64,000 bases of DNA, taken from Paractinoplanes abujensis. GTDB lineage: Bacteria; Actinomycetota; Actinomycetes; Mycobacteriales; Micromonosporaceae. The position numbers were made by a program, and so were the translations under genes. Location of the stretch: assembly GCF_014204895.1 (NCBI RefSeq), contig NZ_JACHMF010000001.1:7068001-7132000 (forward strand). Direction: 5' to 3'. The notes under the pieces are model-generated. The model saw nothing but the letters and a program-made list of their open reading frames with translations. It made no database searches and was not told where the DNA came from. This document shows positions 46,101 through 55,261 of the stretch, piece after piece. The stretch's first letter is position 1. Every line of letters starts with the position of its first letter.

Positions 46101-46771
46101 AGGCCGGACCGGGTGCCCGGCGCGTCGTGCAGCCCGAGCAGCTCGAACGCGGGCACCGGCTCGCGCTTGCCCTTGAGCCGCAGCGGGCGCAGCTGCCGCC
46201 AGGACGCCACGTGGCGGGTGCCGCCGCTGGTGCGGGAGCCGGCGTACACGGCGCCGACCGCGGCCGCGTCGGCCAGCCGGGCCGCGGTGTTCACGGTGTC
46301 GCCGATGACCGTGTATTCGATGCCCGCCTGCAGGCCGGCCACGACCTCGCCGGTGTTCAGGCCGACGCGCAGGCCCAGCGGGGCGCCGCCGCCGCGTTCG
46401 TCGTCGAGCACCCGGCGGACCGCGCGCTGCATGCTCAGCGCGGCCCGGACCGCCCGTTCGGCGTCGTCCTCATGGGCCACCGGAGCGCCGAAGACGGCCA
46501 TGATGCCGTCGCCGGTCAGCTTGTCGACGTGGCCACCGAACGTCTTGACCGCGCCGGCGAGCGCGGCCAGCACCCGGTCGGTGACCGCGCCCACCCGCTC
46601 GGGGTCGAGGTCCTCCGACCAGGAGGTGAAGTCGGACAGGTCGCCGAAGAGCACGGTGACGATGCGCCGCTCGGCCGCCGGGAGGGTGGCCGCGGCGGGC
46701 AGGGCCGCACCGCAGTTGTGGCAGAAGCGGGCGCCGGGCACGGCGACGGTTCCACACACAGGACAGGTCAC
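43121..46771 (-). CDS. Class III nucleotide cyclase / AAA-type ATPase / TPR signalling protein
   Basis: This 1216-residue protein begins with a zinc ribbon (CPVCG...CHNCG). The class III cyclase domain (about residues 35-200) has metal-binding D44 and D88, K84, T154 and transition-state N161 and R165. Thr at the position usually held by Asp marks class IIIb cyclases, some of which respond to bicarbonate. A P-loop ATPase follows (AEAGIGKSRF near residue 265, LVVIVDDLHDA), then about 550 residues of TPR-like helices. The layout resembles mammalian soluble adenylyl cyclase and large actinobacterial ATPase regulators. GTG 46771 overlaps the MBL gene stop. Confidence 0.9.
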   Translation of the reverse strand: MTCPVCGTVAVPGARFCHNCGAALPAAATLPAAERRIVTVLFGDLSDFTSWSEDLDPERVGAVTDRVLAALAGAVKTFGGHVDKLTGDGIMAVFGAPVAHEDDAERAVRAALSMQRAVRRVLDDERGGGAPLGLRVGLNTGEVVAGLQAGIEYTVIGDTVNTAARLADAAAVGAVYAGSRTSGGTRHVASWRQLRPLRLKGKREPVPAFELLGLHDAPGTRSGLGDEAPFVGRETELGRVAGRLAEAIDSGTARVMVMTAEAGIGKSRFAGEVKRLAAGYDVGNGRYAAHTGARVLRVRCRAFGERRRFAPLADLVRKSVGLPKDVVATVGRSVVEERLRKLANRLGHDGEPAPIDIDRLLALLGYGEAPANPVGPATGADWQPSSKRADAEALSTAVAELLTALAAEAPLVVIVDDLHDATASTVDALGRTLSLLDGPVVVLLLGRPELVRTAGALTRLADAEVHTLPPLRGADASRLLTSYLNGGKLPQSDSDRLLATAQGNPFYLAEMVTLLMERGALTPAVGANAAGKWQLADGSLGRQLLSRDLAAVLAARIDALPAEPRSVLRDAAVVGDAVPTGVIEALRERRASSDARPGAVAAVELERSIDELLQRRMLHRSRGGYAFTTPLMREAAYSGIGKADLADRHAYLANWAAPEHLGSTGYDSTARLNLTDNERDAFVATHAECAVELADAVRLRPEAAVRDVAPLGVSALGRLARRALANIEPAASIEYAERAAALASDGLPLPDQLVHARALLRLGRAEEALSHGEKIAKSAADEPVNRAEALLVVGRAHEALGDTGRAVAAWQEALEVATEAELLPERANAMRRLGMADFLAGRLSQASSRFAAAYQVTLAAGDRHGQAWALQNLAWVTTTRGDFAGTDAVLGRAARLFAELGDPVGRSWLRGTTAFARLLAGRLQESRRLARVFLPFGDRVGEAWAVGTLRAVEAYAAAELGELAEADGEARRAYRDFNAVSDDWGRGLALVVRGAVARGLGEFDHAHDLLSDALGYADRTGHPLLLGMAGTLRGFIALNRGDLSAAEADARRVMTAVEPHNPMAPAQVGPRVLLAEARLRAGDAKTAMGLLAPIATDTGAPSLLFSRRHALASYAAALLADGQVGAALTWIDRAREVRAEDVRSSVQAAMVHARVLAAADRCEPAREAAEEAVLLAYSTEQTSERVAAEELRAALATTGVGAAPAASVAYASDRPG

Positions 46772-47577
46772 AGCGGATCCAACCTGCCTGCGGGTGTTCC
46801 TGATTCCCGGATTTTGTGATTCAGGTAATCAAGTTGCGCCCCGGCCGACCAGATCGCCGCGAACCGGACGGCCGGGTCGATGTCGGGATAGACCACGTCG
46901 ACGACTTGCTCGGGGGTGCGGGCGCCGGCCGCCATCGCCGCTTCGACCTGGGTCAGCCGCTCGCGCCGATGGTCGAGATAATCGCGCGCGACGGCCGCGA
47001 CGTCGGCTCGCACCGGGCCGTGGCCAGGCAACATCAAGACGTCCCCGTACGCCGTGAGGCGCTCGAGACTGCCCAAGTAGGCACCCAGGTCGCCATCCGG
47101 ATGGGCGACCACTGTCGTGCCTCGCCCGAGGATGGTGTCGCCAGTGAACATCAGCCGGGCGTTCCCGTCGTCGACGAGAAAACACACCGAATCGGAGGTA
47201 TGACCGGGAGTGGGAAGAACCTCGACGCTGAGGCCGGCGCGCTGGTCGCGGCCGGGGGTCAGCGGGTCGCCCGCGACGCAGTGCGCCGGATCGGCGGCTA
47301 GCACCGGGGTGCCGCCCAGAAGCGCGGAGAGGCGCCCGGCCCCTTCGACGTGGTCGTGATGACCGTGCGTGATCAGGATGGCCGAGTAGGGGCCGGCGGC
47401 GGCGATGCGGGCCAGGTGGCCCTCGTCGAGCGGGCCGGGGTCGATCACGACGCCGTGGGTCGCACCAGGGGCGCGCAGCACCCACGTGTTGGTGCCGTCC
47501 AGGGTCATCGGACCGGGGTTGGGCGCACGCAGCAGCGACACCCAGCCCGGCAGCCCGTCCGGCGCAGCACCCCCCAT
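46768..47577 (-). CDS. MBL-fold metallo-hydrolase (LACTB2-like)
   Basis: This 269-residue metallo-beta-lactamase-fold hydrolase has the two-metal signature THGHHDHVEGA, LPTPGHTSDSVCF, FTGDTILG and the final LPGHGP histidine. The C-terminal helical cap (ERLTQVEAAMAAG...VRFAAIWSAGAQLDYL) resembles LACTB2-type nucleases or glyoxalase II relatives. It is the Rv3677c equivalent, normally next to crp, but here an 8 kb insert intervenes. Its ATG 47577 lies in the stem of a 12-bp hairpin whose loop has AGGA. Confidence 0.88.
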   Translation of the reverse strand: MGGAAPDGLPGWVSLLRAPNPGPMTLDGTNTWVLRAPGATHGVVIDPGPLDEGHLARIAAAGPYSAILITHGHHDHVEGAGRLSALLGGTPVLAADPAHCVAGDPLTPGRDQRAGLSVEVLPTPGHTSDSVCFLVDDGNARLMFTGDTILGRGTTVVAHPDGDLGAYLGSLERLTAYGDVLMLPGHGPVRADVAAVARDYLDHRRERLTQVEAAMAAGARTPEQVVDVVYPDIDPAVRFAAIWSAGAQLDYLNHKIRESGTPAGRLDPL

Positions 47578-47604
47578 GCGCGAAATCCTACGTCGCGCAT
47601 GGGG
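47572..47604 (-). promoter_or_regulatory. Hairpin over the MBL hydrolase start codon
   Basis: A perfect 12-bp inverted repeat CCCCATGCGCGA (47572-47583) / TCGCGCATGGGG (47593-47604) contains the MBL gene's ATG in one arm. On the minus strand the loop reads CGTAGGATT, presenting an AGGA ribosome site. It also lies 74 nt after the ridA-like stop, so it may double as a terminator. Confidence 0.65.
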
Positions 47605-47677
47605 TGTTACGAGAGGACCAGATGTGCGATCTCCATGCCCGCTCAGGTAACTCTTAGCGACCGGACGGGCCGGGGAA

Positions 47678-48163
47678 TCACTGCACCTCGGCGATGATCT
47701 CCACCTCGACCGGGGAGCCCAGCGGCAGCTCGGACACGCCGACGGCGCTGCGGGCGTGCCGGCCCTGCTCGCCGAAGACGTCGCCGAACAGGTTCGACGC
47801 TCCGTTGATGACGGCGGGCTGGCCGGTGAAGCCGGGGGCCGACGCCACGAAGCCGGTCACCTTCACGATCTTGACGACGCGGCCCAGACCGACCAGCGAC
47901 TCGATCGCGGCCAGACCGTTCAGCGCGCACAGGCGGGCCAGCTCGGTGGCCTGCTCCGCGCTGACCTCGGCGCCGACCTTGCCGGTGTGCGGCAGTTTGC
48001 CCTCGACGAGCGGGAGCTGGCCCGAGACGTACACGTAGTTTCCGGTCTGCACGGCCGGCACGTAGGCGGCCAGCGGGGGCACCACCTTGGGCAGGGTCAG
48101 GCCCAGCTCGGCCAGCCGTGCGTAGGCGTCGACGCCACCCTCACCACTGATCGGCGTGGTCAC
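47678..48163 (-). CDS. RidA/YjgF family protein
   Basis: This 161-residue protein is of the RidA superfamily (longer YjgF-like subgroup), related to enamine/imine deaminases. Family segments are YVYVSGQLPLVEGKLPHTGKVG, then NGLAAIESLVGLGRVVKIVK and the C-terminal GVSELPLGSPVEVEIIAEV. The conserved arginine of active RidA proteins (usually before VGVxxLP) is present as HARSAVGVSELP. GTG 48163 overlaps the DUF4177 stop (GTGA). It is the Rv3678c equivalent. Confidence 0.9.
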   Translation of the reverse strand: MTTPISGEGGVDAYARLAELGLTLPKVVPPLAAYVPAVQTGNYVYVSGQLPLVEGKLPHTGKVGAEVSAEQATELARLCALNGLAAIESLVGLGRVVKIVKVTGFVASAPGFTGQPAVINGASNLFGDVFGEQGRHARSAVGVSELPLGSPVEVEIIAEVQ

Positions 48164-48315
48164 GGTTTCGGTCGCTTCAGGTAGGCCACCAGCTGCTCCG
48201 GGTTGGGCCCCGGGACGACCTGCACCAGTTCCCAGCCGTCCTCGCCCCAGTTGTCGAGGATCTGCTTGGTCGCGTGGACCAGCAGGGGCACGGTCACGTA
48301 CTCCCACTTCTGCAT
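48160..48315 (-). CDS. DUF4177-type small protein
   Basis: This 51-residue protein begins QKWEYVTVPLLVHATKQILD and contains WGEDGWELVQVVPGP, the pattern of DUF4177 proteins. I chose ATG 48315 with GGGAG upstream; longer starts add unrelated sequence. It is coupled to the RidA-like gene, as in the corresponding mycobacterial locus (Rv3678A). Function is unknown. Confidence 0.88.
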   Translation of the reverse strand: MQKWEYVTVPLLVHATKQILDNWGEDGWELVQVVPGPNPEQLVAYLKRPKP

Positions 48316-48433
48316 CGCTCGTCTACTCCCTAATCGTCGGTACCGGGTCAGCTTAGGGCCCGCGGACCGGCCCGTTTGGCTAGGCTGAGCGACCGTAGGG
48401 CTGATCGGTAACCGGGAGATCACGGAGGGCTAT

Positions 48434-49372
48434 ATGACGCACCCGCACGGCGGGTTGCCGGGTCATCCCGAGCCCACACCGATGCCCTCCCCGGAGCCCG
48501 AACCACCGCAGCCCATCCCGCCCCGGGGGCCCGTGCCGGCGCCCGAACCACCGCACGAATGGCCACCTGCCGCCCCGACCCCGCCTGTGATCGACTTCAT
48601 CGACGCCGCCCCCGACCCCCGCGACCGGCAGTGGCCGCCGCCCGGCGCGTTCGCCGACGAGCCCGGCGGGCACGACAGCACCCAGGTCATCCCGCCCGTG
48701 CACGAGCCCGCGCACGCCGTCGAGACCCAGGCCGGCGGGTGGCAGCCGCCGCCCGCGACCGAGCCCTGGCACGCCCGGCACGAGGCGCCCGGCGAGTGGC
48801 AGACCACGCCGCCCGAGCACCTGGCCTATCACCACTCGGTGCCCTCCGACACCCCGCCGCCGGCGCCGCCCGAGCCGATCTGGGCCGGCCCCCAGCAGCC
48901 CTACCAGGTGCCCGCCGAGCCCGGGCAGCCCAAGCGCCGCGGGGCCCTCTGGGTCTCGCTCGCGCTCGTCGGCACCCTGCTTCTCTGCGGTGGCGGCGCC
49001 GTGTCGGCCTATTTCCTGCTGCGCGACGCCGACAACCCGGGCTCGGCCGACCCGTCCACGGCGGTCAGCAAGTTCCTGACCGCCGTCTACACCAACCAGG
49101 ACGCGGGCGCCGCCGACGAGCTGGTCTGCCGCGAGGCCCGGGACGAGACGAAGATCGCCGACCGGGTGTCGGACATCAAGGCGTACTCGGAGGGCTACAC
49201 CGACCCGGTCTTCCGCTGGAACGATCCCGAGGTCACCGAGGACGGCGACGACCGGGCCCGGGTGGCGGTCGAGCTCACGATGTCGACCTCGGACGAGAAG
49301 ACGTCGTCGCAGGAACTGGAGTTCACAGTGATCCGCAAGACGGGCTGGCTGGTCTGCGACGTGACCGGCTGA
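48434..49372 (+). CDS. Proline-rich single-pass membrane protein
   Basis: This 312-residue protein has about 170 cytosolic residues very rich in proline, histidine and glutamate. One membrane helix follows (LWVSLALVGTLLLCGGGAVSAYFLL, near residue 180), then an extracytoplasmic domain of about 105 residues with two cysteines (VCREAR and VCDVTG). That domain (STAVSKFLTAVYTNQDAGAA) resembles the NTF2/DUF4878-like lipoprotein domains common in actinomycetes. ATG 48434 has GGAGGG upstream. It is divergent from the DUF4177 gene and upstream of the ArsA-like genes. Confidence 0.78.
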   Translation: MTHPHGGLPGHPEPTPMPSPEPEPPQPIPPRGPVPAPEPPHEWPPAAPTPPVIDFIDAAPDPRDRQWPPPGAFADEPGGHDSTQVIPPVHEPAHAVETQAGGWQPPPATEPWHARHEAPGEWQTTPPEHLAYHHSVPSDTPPPAPPEPIWAGPQQPYQVPAEPGQPKRRGALWVSLALVGTLLLCGGGAVSAYFLLRDADNPGSADPSTAVSKFLTAVYTNQDAGAADELVCREARDETKIADRVSDIKAYSEGYTDPVFRWNDPEVTEDGDDRARVAVELTMSTSDEKTSSQELEFTVIRKTGWLVCDVTG

Positions 49373-49394
49373 GCGGACGCCGTACTTTTGACTC

Positions 49395-50348
49395 ATGGGT
49401 GAGCGTGTCAACAGGTGGCCGGCCAGGCTGCACGTCGTGACCGGCAAGGGCGGCACCGGCAAGACCAGCGTGGCCGCGGCCCTGGCCCTGGGCCTGGCCG
49501 CCGAGGGCCGGCGCACGTTGCTGGTCGAGGTGGAAGGCCGGCAGGGCATCGCCCAGCTCTTCGAGACCGAGCCGTTGCCCTACTCCGAGCTGCGGATCGC
49601 CAAGGTGGCGGGCGGCGGCGAGGTGCGCGCGCTCGCGGTCGACCCCGAGGAGGCCCTCCTCGAATACCTCGACATGTTCTATCACCTGGGCGCGGCCGGG
49701 CGGGCGCTGCGCAAGGTGGGCGCCATCGACTTCGCCACCACGATCGCCCCGGGCCTGCGCGACGTGCTGCTCACCGGCAAGGTCAAGGAGGCCACGACCC
49801 GGTCCGCGGACGGCCGCCGGGCGTACGACGCGGTGGTGCTGGACGCCCCGCCGACGGGCCGGATCGGCCGGTTCCTCAACGTGACGGCCGAGACGGCGAA
49901 GCTGGCCAAGATGGGCCCGATCAAGACCCAGAGCGAGGGTGTCGCGTCGCTGCTGCGGTCGCCGATCACCTCGGTCCACGTGGTCACGCTGCTCGAGGAG
50001 ATGCCCGTACAGGAAACGCTGGACGCCATCGCCGAGCTGGACGCGCTGCAGATCCCGGTCGGCCGGATCGTGCTCAACGCGACCCGGCCCGCGCTGGCCA
50101 CGGCGGGCAAGGTGACCAAGGCCGAGCTCAAGCGGGGCCTGGCCGAGGCTGGGCTGCCCACCGACGCAGCCACCGTCAACGGGCTGGCCACCGAGGTCAA
50201 GGCGCACCTGACCCGGCAGGAGCTGGAGGAGGCGTTGCGCACCGAGCTCGCCGAGGCGGGCCGCCAGCTGGTCGAGCTGCCGCTGCTGCCCCGCGGGGTC
50301 GATCAGGCCGGGCTCGACGAGCTGGCCGCCATCCTCATGCGTGCGTGA
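49395..50348 (+). CDS. ArsA/Get3-like ATPase, first subunit
   Basis: This 317-residue P-loop ATPase of the ArsA/GET3/MinD class has the deviant Walker A VVTGKGGTGKTSVAAALA with both signature lysines, AVDPEEALLEYL, and switch II VVLDAPPTGRIGRFL. It is the Rv3679 equivalent. In Mycobacterium the Rv3679-Rv3680 pair forms an ATPase complex linked to envelope integrity and metabolism rather than arsenite export. The second subunit gene follows after 49 bp, and whiB lies next. Confidence 0.92.
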   Translation: MGERVNRWPARLHVVTGKGGTGKTSVAAALALGLAAEGRRTLLVEVEGRQGIAQLFETEPLPYSELRIAKVAGGGEVRALAVDPEEALLEYLDMFYHLGAAGRALRKVGAIDFATTIAPGLRDVLLTGKVKEATTRSADGRRAYDAVVLDAPPTGRIGRFLNVTAETAKLAKMGPIKTQSEGVASLLRSPITSVHVVTLLEEMPVQETLDAIAELDALQIPVGRIVLNATRPALATAGKVTKAELKRGLAEAGLPTDAATVNGLATEVKAHLTRQELEEALRTELAEAGRQLVELPLLPRGVDQAGLDELAAILMRA

Positions 50349-50397
50349 CCCGCCACAGTCCCGGCGTTCTCGATCCCGTACGGATTACGCTTGAGCA

Positions 50398-51534
<1,137 letters not shown>

Positions 51535-51550
51535 GCCCTGGTCGTGCCGC

Positions 51551-51853
51551 CTAGCGGGTGGGGACGAGCACCTTGTCGGCGCCCTTCTCCCGCATGGCCG
51601 CCTCGAACATCTTGCGCCAGCTCGCCACGTGCGGATGACGGCGGAGCAGCGCGCGCCGTTCCCGTTCCGTCATGCCTCCCCAGACGCCGAACTCGATCCG
51701 GTTGTCCAGGGCATCGGCGAGGCACTCATAGCGGACCGGGCAGCTGCGGCAGATCCTCTTCGCCACGTTCTGCTCGGCGCCCTGCACGAAGAGCGCGTCA
51801 GGGTCGCCACTCTGACACGCCGCCATGCTGGGCCAATCGCTGATCATCCCCAT
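51551..51853 (-). CDS. whiB4: WhiB-family iron-sulfur regulator (WhiB4-like by position)
   Basis: This 100-residue Wbl protein has the four cluster cysteines C13, C35, C38 and C44 (C-x21-C-x2-C-x5-C). The turn motif GVWGGMTERERRALLRR and a basic C-terminus follow. Family members bind a redox- and NO-sensitive 4Fe-4S cluster. Its place beside the ArsA-like pair and ponA matches mycobacterial whiB4; the subtype is inferred from synteny. ATG 51853 is likely, ATG 51847 possible. The 304-bp gap to ponA (51854-52157) is a divergent promoter region with no gene that I can see. Confidence 0.9.
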   Translation of the reverse strand: MGMISDWPSMAACQSGDPDALFVQGAEQNVAKRICRSCPVRYECLADALDNRIEFGVWGGMTERERRALLRRHPHVASWRKMFEAAMREKGADKVLVPTR

Positions 51854-52157
51854 GTGTAAACGTCCCCCCTTGCGTTACCCCCCTGACGCCCGCAGCTCAT
51901 GTCCCCCAAGCCGTGCAGACGTCGTGCGACAAGCTCGCCGGACCATCATGCTCTGTAGTCGGGCGATTACGCAACGTTGTACCTGAAATACGTACAGCCC
52001 GGTGGTTCCGGGCAAAGGCCGCCAAGCGCACGGGAGCAAGCGGGGTGCGCCTCGGGAAAACAGCCCCAAGATCTGAGCTGAGGGGGCACAATAATTCAGG
52101 GCGAAGCGTGACCTTCTCGACGGGCGGTCACGTGCTCTTGTCGCGTACCCTGCTCAG

Positions 52158-54578
52158 GTGACTTCCTGGATGCGCCGTCGCGATCACAACATCTTCGCGA
52201 ACGCGACCTCGTTGCTGATCTGCGGCTTACTCGCCGGCGTCGTCGTCGCGGCCGCGGCTTTCCCGGCCGCCGCCATGTCGGGCCTGGCCGCCAAGGCCGG
52301 CGGCGAGACCTTCGCGCAGCTGCCCAGTGAGCTCAAGGACTTCAGCTCCCCGCAGATCACGCGGATCTACGCGTCGGACAACAAGACGCAGATCTCGCAG
52401 TTCTACGACGAGTTCCGTAGCGACGTCCCGCTCAAGGAGATCGCCAAGCCGATGCGCGACGCCATGGTCGCGGCGGAGGACAGGGAGTTCTTCAACCACA
52501 ACGGCGTCGACCTCAAGGGCGTTGCGCGCGCGTTCGTGAACAACAGCGGCAAGTCCGACTCCAAGCAGGGCGCCTCCACCATCACCATGCAGTACGTGCG
52601 GATGTCGCTGGCCTACTCGGCGACCAACCCGCAAGAGGTGGTCGACGCGACCAAGGACACCCCCAAGCGCAAGATCACCGAAATGAAGTACGCGCTGCAG
52701 GTGGAGAAGGAGCTCAACAAGGACCAGATCCTGGAGCGCTACCTGAACATCGCGCCGTTCGGCAACCAGGCGTACGGGGTTTTCGCGGCCAGCCAGGTCT
52801 ATTTCAACAAGAAGCCCAAGGACCTGACGCCCGGCCAGGCCGCGATGCTGGCCGGCATGGTCAAGGCCCCGACCAGCTTCAACCCGACCACCAAAGAAGG
52901 CTACGACCAGATCAAGCAGCGCCGGGACAACTACATCCTCCCGGCCATGGTCGAGATGGGCTCGCTGACCGCGGCCCAGGCCGACAAGGCCAAGAAGGAA
53001 GCGATCCCGCGTCAGGTGCGGCCGGTCGGCAACGGCTGCGTCTCGGTGGCCAACAACAACTGGGGCTTCTTCTGCGACTACTTCTACCGCTGGTGGATGA
53101 GCCAGGAGGCGTTCGGCGCCACGCCGTACGACCGGGAGCGGCGCCTCAAGAGCGGCGGCTACCGCATCACCACCACCATGAACATCGAGGCCCAGGCCGA
53201 CGCGCGTAAGCGGATCGCCGACCACATCGCCGAGATGGACAAGAACGCGCTGCTGCTGGCCGCGACCGAGCCCGGCACCGGCAAGGTCCGCCTGCTCGCG
53301 GCCAACCGGAAGTACAAGCTGCCCGACCCGGCCCACCCCAACCCGCTCTCGTCGGACCGGAAGAAGGCCAAGGCGGGCGTCCGCGCGACCTACCCGAACA
53401 CCACGAACCCGCTGCTCAGCGGTGGTGGCGACATCAGCGGCTACCAGGCCGGCTCGGTGTTCAAAATCTTCACGATCATCGCGGCCCTGGAGAAGGGCTA
53501 CCCGCTGGCCTATCCGATCAAGGCCGAGAAGCGGTACAAGTCGGGTTACATCATCGACCGCGGCAACGACTCCGCCTGCCCGGGCACACACTTCTGGTGC
53601 CCGAGCAACTCCGGCGGTGGCGGCGAGGGCGTCTACGACATGCACTCGGCCTTCGCGAAGTCGATCAACACGTACTTCGTGCCGCTCGAGGAGCAGGTCG
53701 GCGCGGAGAACGTCGTGGCCGTGGCCAAGCGGTTCGGCGTGCAGTTCCGGGTCGGGCAGGACGCCAAGTACGCCAACGACCCGGTCTCGGCCAACCAGTG
53801 GGGCGCCTTCACGCTCGGTGTGTCCGCGTCGACGCCGCTGGACATGGCCAACGCGTACGCCACCCTGGCCGGTGACGGCATGTACTGCGAACCCACCCCG
53901 ATCGAGCAGATCACCACACAGGACGGCGACAAGCTCGACATCGGCAAACCGCGCTGCATCCGGGCCACCAGCAAGGACGTGGCCCGGGCGGCCCTCGACG
54001 CGGCCCGCTGCCCGGTCGGCGACTCGGCCCAGATGGGCCGCTGCAACGGCGCCACGGCGCGCCAGACCAAGTCGACCGTCAAGCACCCCGTGTTCGGCAA
54101 GACCGGCACCACCGACGCCGACAAGACGGCCGCGCTGATCGCCGGCACCACGTCGCTGGTCGTCGCGGGCTACCTGGTCAACCCCGACTGGCCCGACCAC
54201 CGCGACCGCATGTCGCACGACATCGTCAACCCGGCGGTCTACCAGACGCTCGGCGACTTCATGAAGGGCAAGCCGAAGGAGCAGTTCAAGGAGCCGGAAA
54301 ACCGCAAGATCGCGTACGGCGACCAGAAGTCGATCCCGGACGTGACCTGTGATTCGCTCGACGACGCGCGCAGCCGCATCGAGGGCGCCGGCTTCGACGT
54401 CTCGATCGGCAGCCCGGTCGAGTCGGACTGCCCGGCCGGCACCGCCGCCGGCACCTCGCCCGACGGCCGCACCATCAAGGGCGGATATGTGACCATCAAC
54501 CCGAGCCAGGGCAAGGCTGTGCCGCCGCCCGGCCCGGGCGGGCAGCCCGGCGGGCCGTCGACCCCACCGGGCCGCTGA
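52158..54578 (+). CDS. ponA2: Class A penicillin-binding protein with PASTA domain (PonA2-like)
   Basis: This 806-residue bifunctional peptidoglycan synthase has a membrane anchor near residues 16-40 and a glycosyltransferase domain with catalytic glutamate in EDREFF (residue about 107) and GASTITMQY. The transpeptidase has S433-xx-K in GSVFKIF, S502-x-N in KSINTYF and KTGT at 648-651. A C-terminal PASTA domain (IPDVTCDSLDDARSRIEGAG, about residues 720-785) precedes a Pro/Gly tail. GTG 52158 was chosen. Position beside whiB4 and the ArsA pair matches mycobacterial ponA2, which is linked to stress survival. Confidence 0.94.
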   Translation: MTSWMRRRDHNIFANATSLLICGLLAGVVVAAAAFPAAAMSGLAAKAGGETFAQLPSELKDFSSPQITRIYASDNKTQISQFYDEFRSDVPLKEIAKPMRDAMVAAEDREFFNHNGVDLKGVARAFVNNSGKSDSKQGASTITMQYVRMSLAYSATNPQEVVDATKDTPKRKITEMKYALQVEKELNKDQILERYLNIAPFGNQAYGVFAASQVYFNKKPKDLTPGQAAMLAGMVKAPTSFNPTTKEGYDQIKQRRDNYILPAMVEMGSLTAAQADKAKKEAIPRQVRPVGNGCVSVANNNWGFFCDYFYRWWMSQEAFGATPYDRERRLKSGGYRITTTMNIEAQADARKRIADHIAEMDKNALLLAATEPGTGKVRLLAANRKYKLPDPAHPNPLSSDRKKAKAGVRATYPNTTNPLLSGGGDISGYQAGSVFKIFTIIAALEKGYPLAYPIKAEKRYKSGYIIDRGNDSACPGTHFWCPSNSGGGGEGVYDMHSAFAKSINTYFVPLEEQVGAENVVAVAKRFGVQFRVGQDAKYANDPVSANQWGAFTLGVSASTPLDMANAYATLAGDGMYCEPTPIEQITTQDGDKLDIGKPRCIRATSKDVARAALDAARCPVGDSAQMGRCNGATARQTKSTVKHPVFGKTGTTDADKTAALIAGTTSLVVAGYLVNPDWPDHRDRMSHDIVNPAVYQTLGDFMKGKPKEQFKEPENRKIAYGDQKSIPDVTCDSLDDARSRIEGAGFDVSIGSPVESDCPAGTAAGTSPDGRTIKGGYVTINPSQGKAVPPPGPGGQPGGPSTPPGR

Positions 54579-54593
54579 CCCCGTAGACGAGCG

Positions 54594-54626
54594 ACGGGCG
54601 GGACACCTTCGAGGTGTCCCGCCCGT
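54594..54626. terminator. Bidirectional terminator between ponA2 and pyrE
   Basis: A perfect 15-bp inverted repeat ACGGGCGGGACACCT / AGGTGTCCCGCCCGT with loop TCG lies between the convergent stops. Confidence 0.9.
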
Positions 54627-54644
54627 CCGCCGTTTCCGTACCGG

Positions 54645-55169
54645 TCAGGCCGCCGCTTCGAGGTCGGCCCGGGTGAGCAGGGCCCGCAGCGTGATGCCCT
54701 CGGCCGACAGCGCCTGCGCGCCGCCCTCCTGCCGGTCGATCACACACAGCGCGTGGTCGACGTGCGCACCCAGCTTGCGCAGGTCGCCGGTCGAGATGAC
54801 GACCTGCCCGCCCGAGGTCACCACGTCCTCCACGACCAGCACCCGCCGGCCCGCGACCTCGGCCCCCTCGGCCAGCCGGGCCGTGCCGTACTGCTTGGCC
54901 TGCTTGCGGACAAAAGCGGTGGGCAGCTTGGCGTGCCGGGCCAGTGCGGTCACGACGGCGATGCCGCCCATCTCGAGGCCCGCCAGCACCTCCGTGCCCT
55001 CCGGAATCAGCACGGCCATCTGCTCGGCCAGGCGGTCCAGCAGTTCCGGATCGGCCTCGAACTGATACTTGTCGAAGTACTCGTTCGCGATGCGGCCCGA
55101 GCGGAGGGTGAACTCGCCGGTCAGCCGGCTCACGGCGCGAACCTGCCGCGCAAGGTCAGAGTCAGTCAC
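54645..55169 (-). CDS. pyrE: Orotate phosphoribosyltransferase
   Basis: This 174-residue enzyme joins orotate and PRPP to make OMP in pyrimidine synthesis. The PRPP-binding motif VLVVEDVVTSGG is intact, and the KxxK-type stretch FVRKQAKQYGTARLAEG and LAGLEMGGIAVVTALA fit the family. It stands alone, away from other pyr genes, and is divergent from the FIST gene. Confidence 0.93.
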   Translation of the reverse strand: MTDSDLARQVRAVSRLTGEFTLRSGRIANEYFDKYQFEADPELLDRLAEQMAVLIPEGTEVLAGLEMGGIAVVTALARHAKLPTAFVRKQAKQYGTARLAEGAEVAGRRVLVVEDVVTSGGQVVISTGDLRKLGAHVDHALCVIDRQEGGAQALSAEGITLRALLTRADLEAAA

Positions 55170-55261
55170 AAGGCCCTAGCCTGTCAGGCCACTCCCGGAC
55201 ACCCGACGGCACCCCACACGCAACCACTCAGCAACCGACAAACCGTGCCGATCAGAGGATC

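Noticed and set aside
43088..46819. A very long open frame (over 1200 codons) opposite the cyclase gene
   Set aside because: It mirrors the real gene in a GC-rich genome; its translation is rich in Arg, Gly, Gln and His with no domain, while the minus strand encodes clear cyclase, ATPase and TPR motifs.
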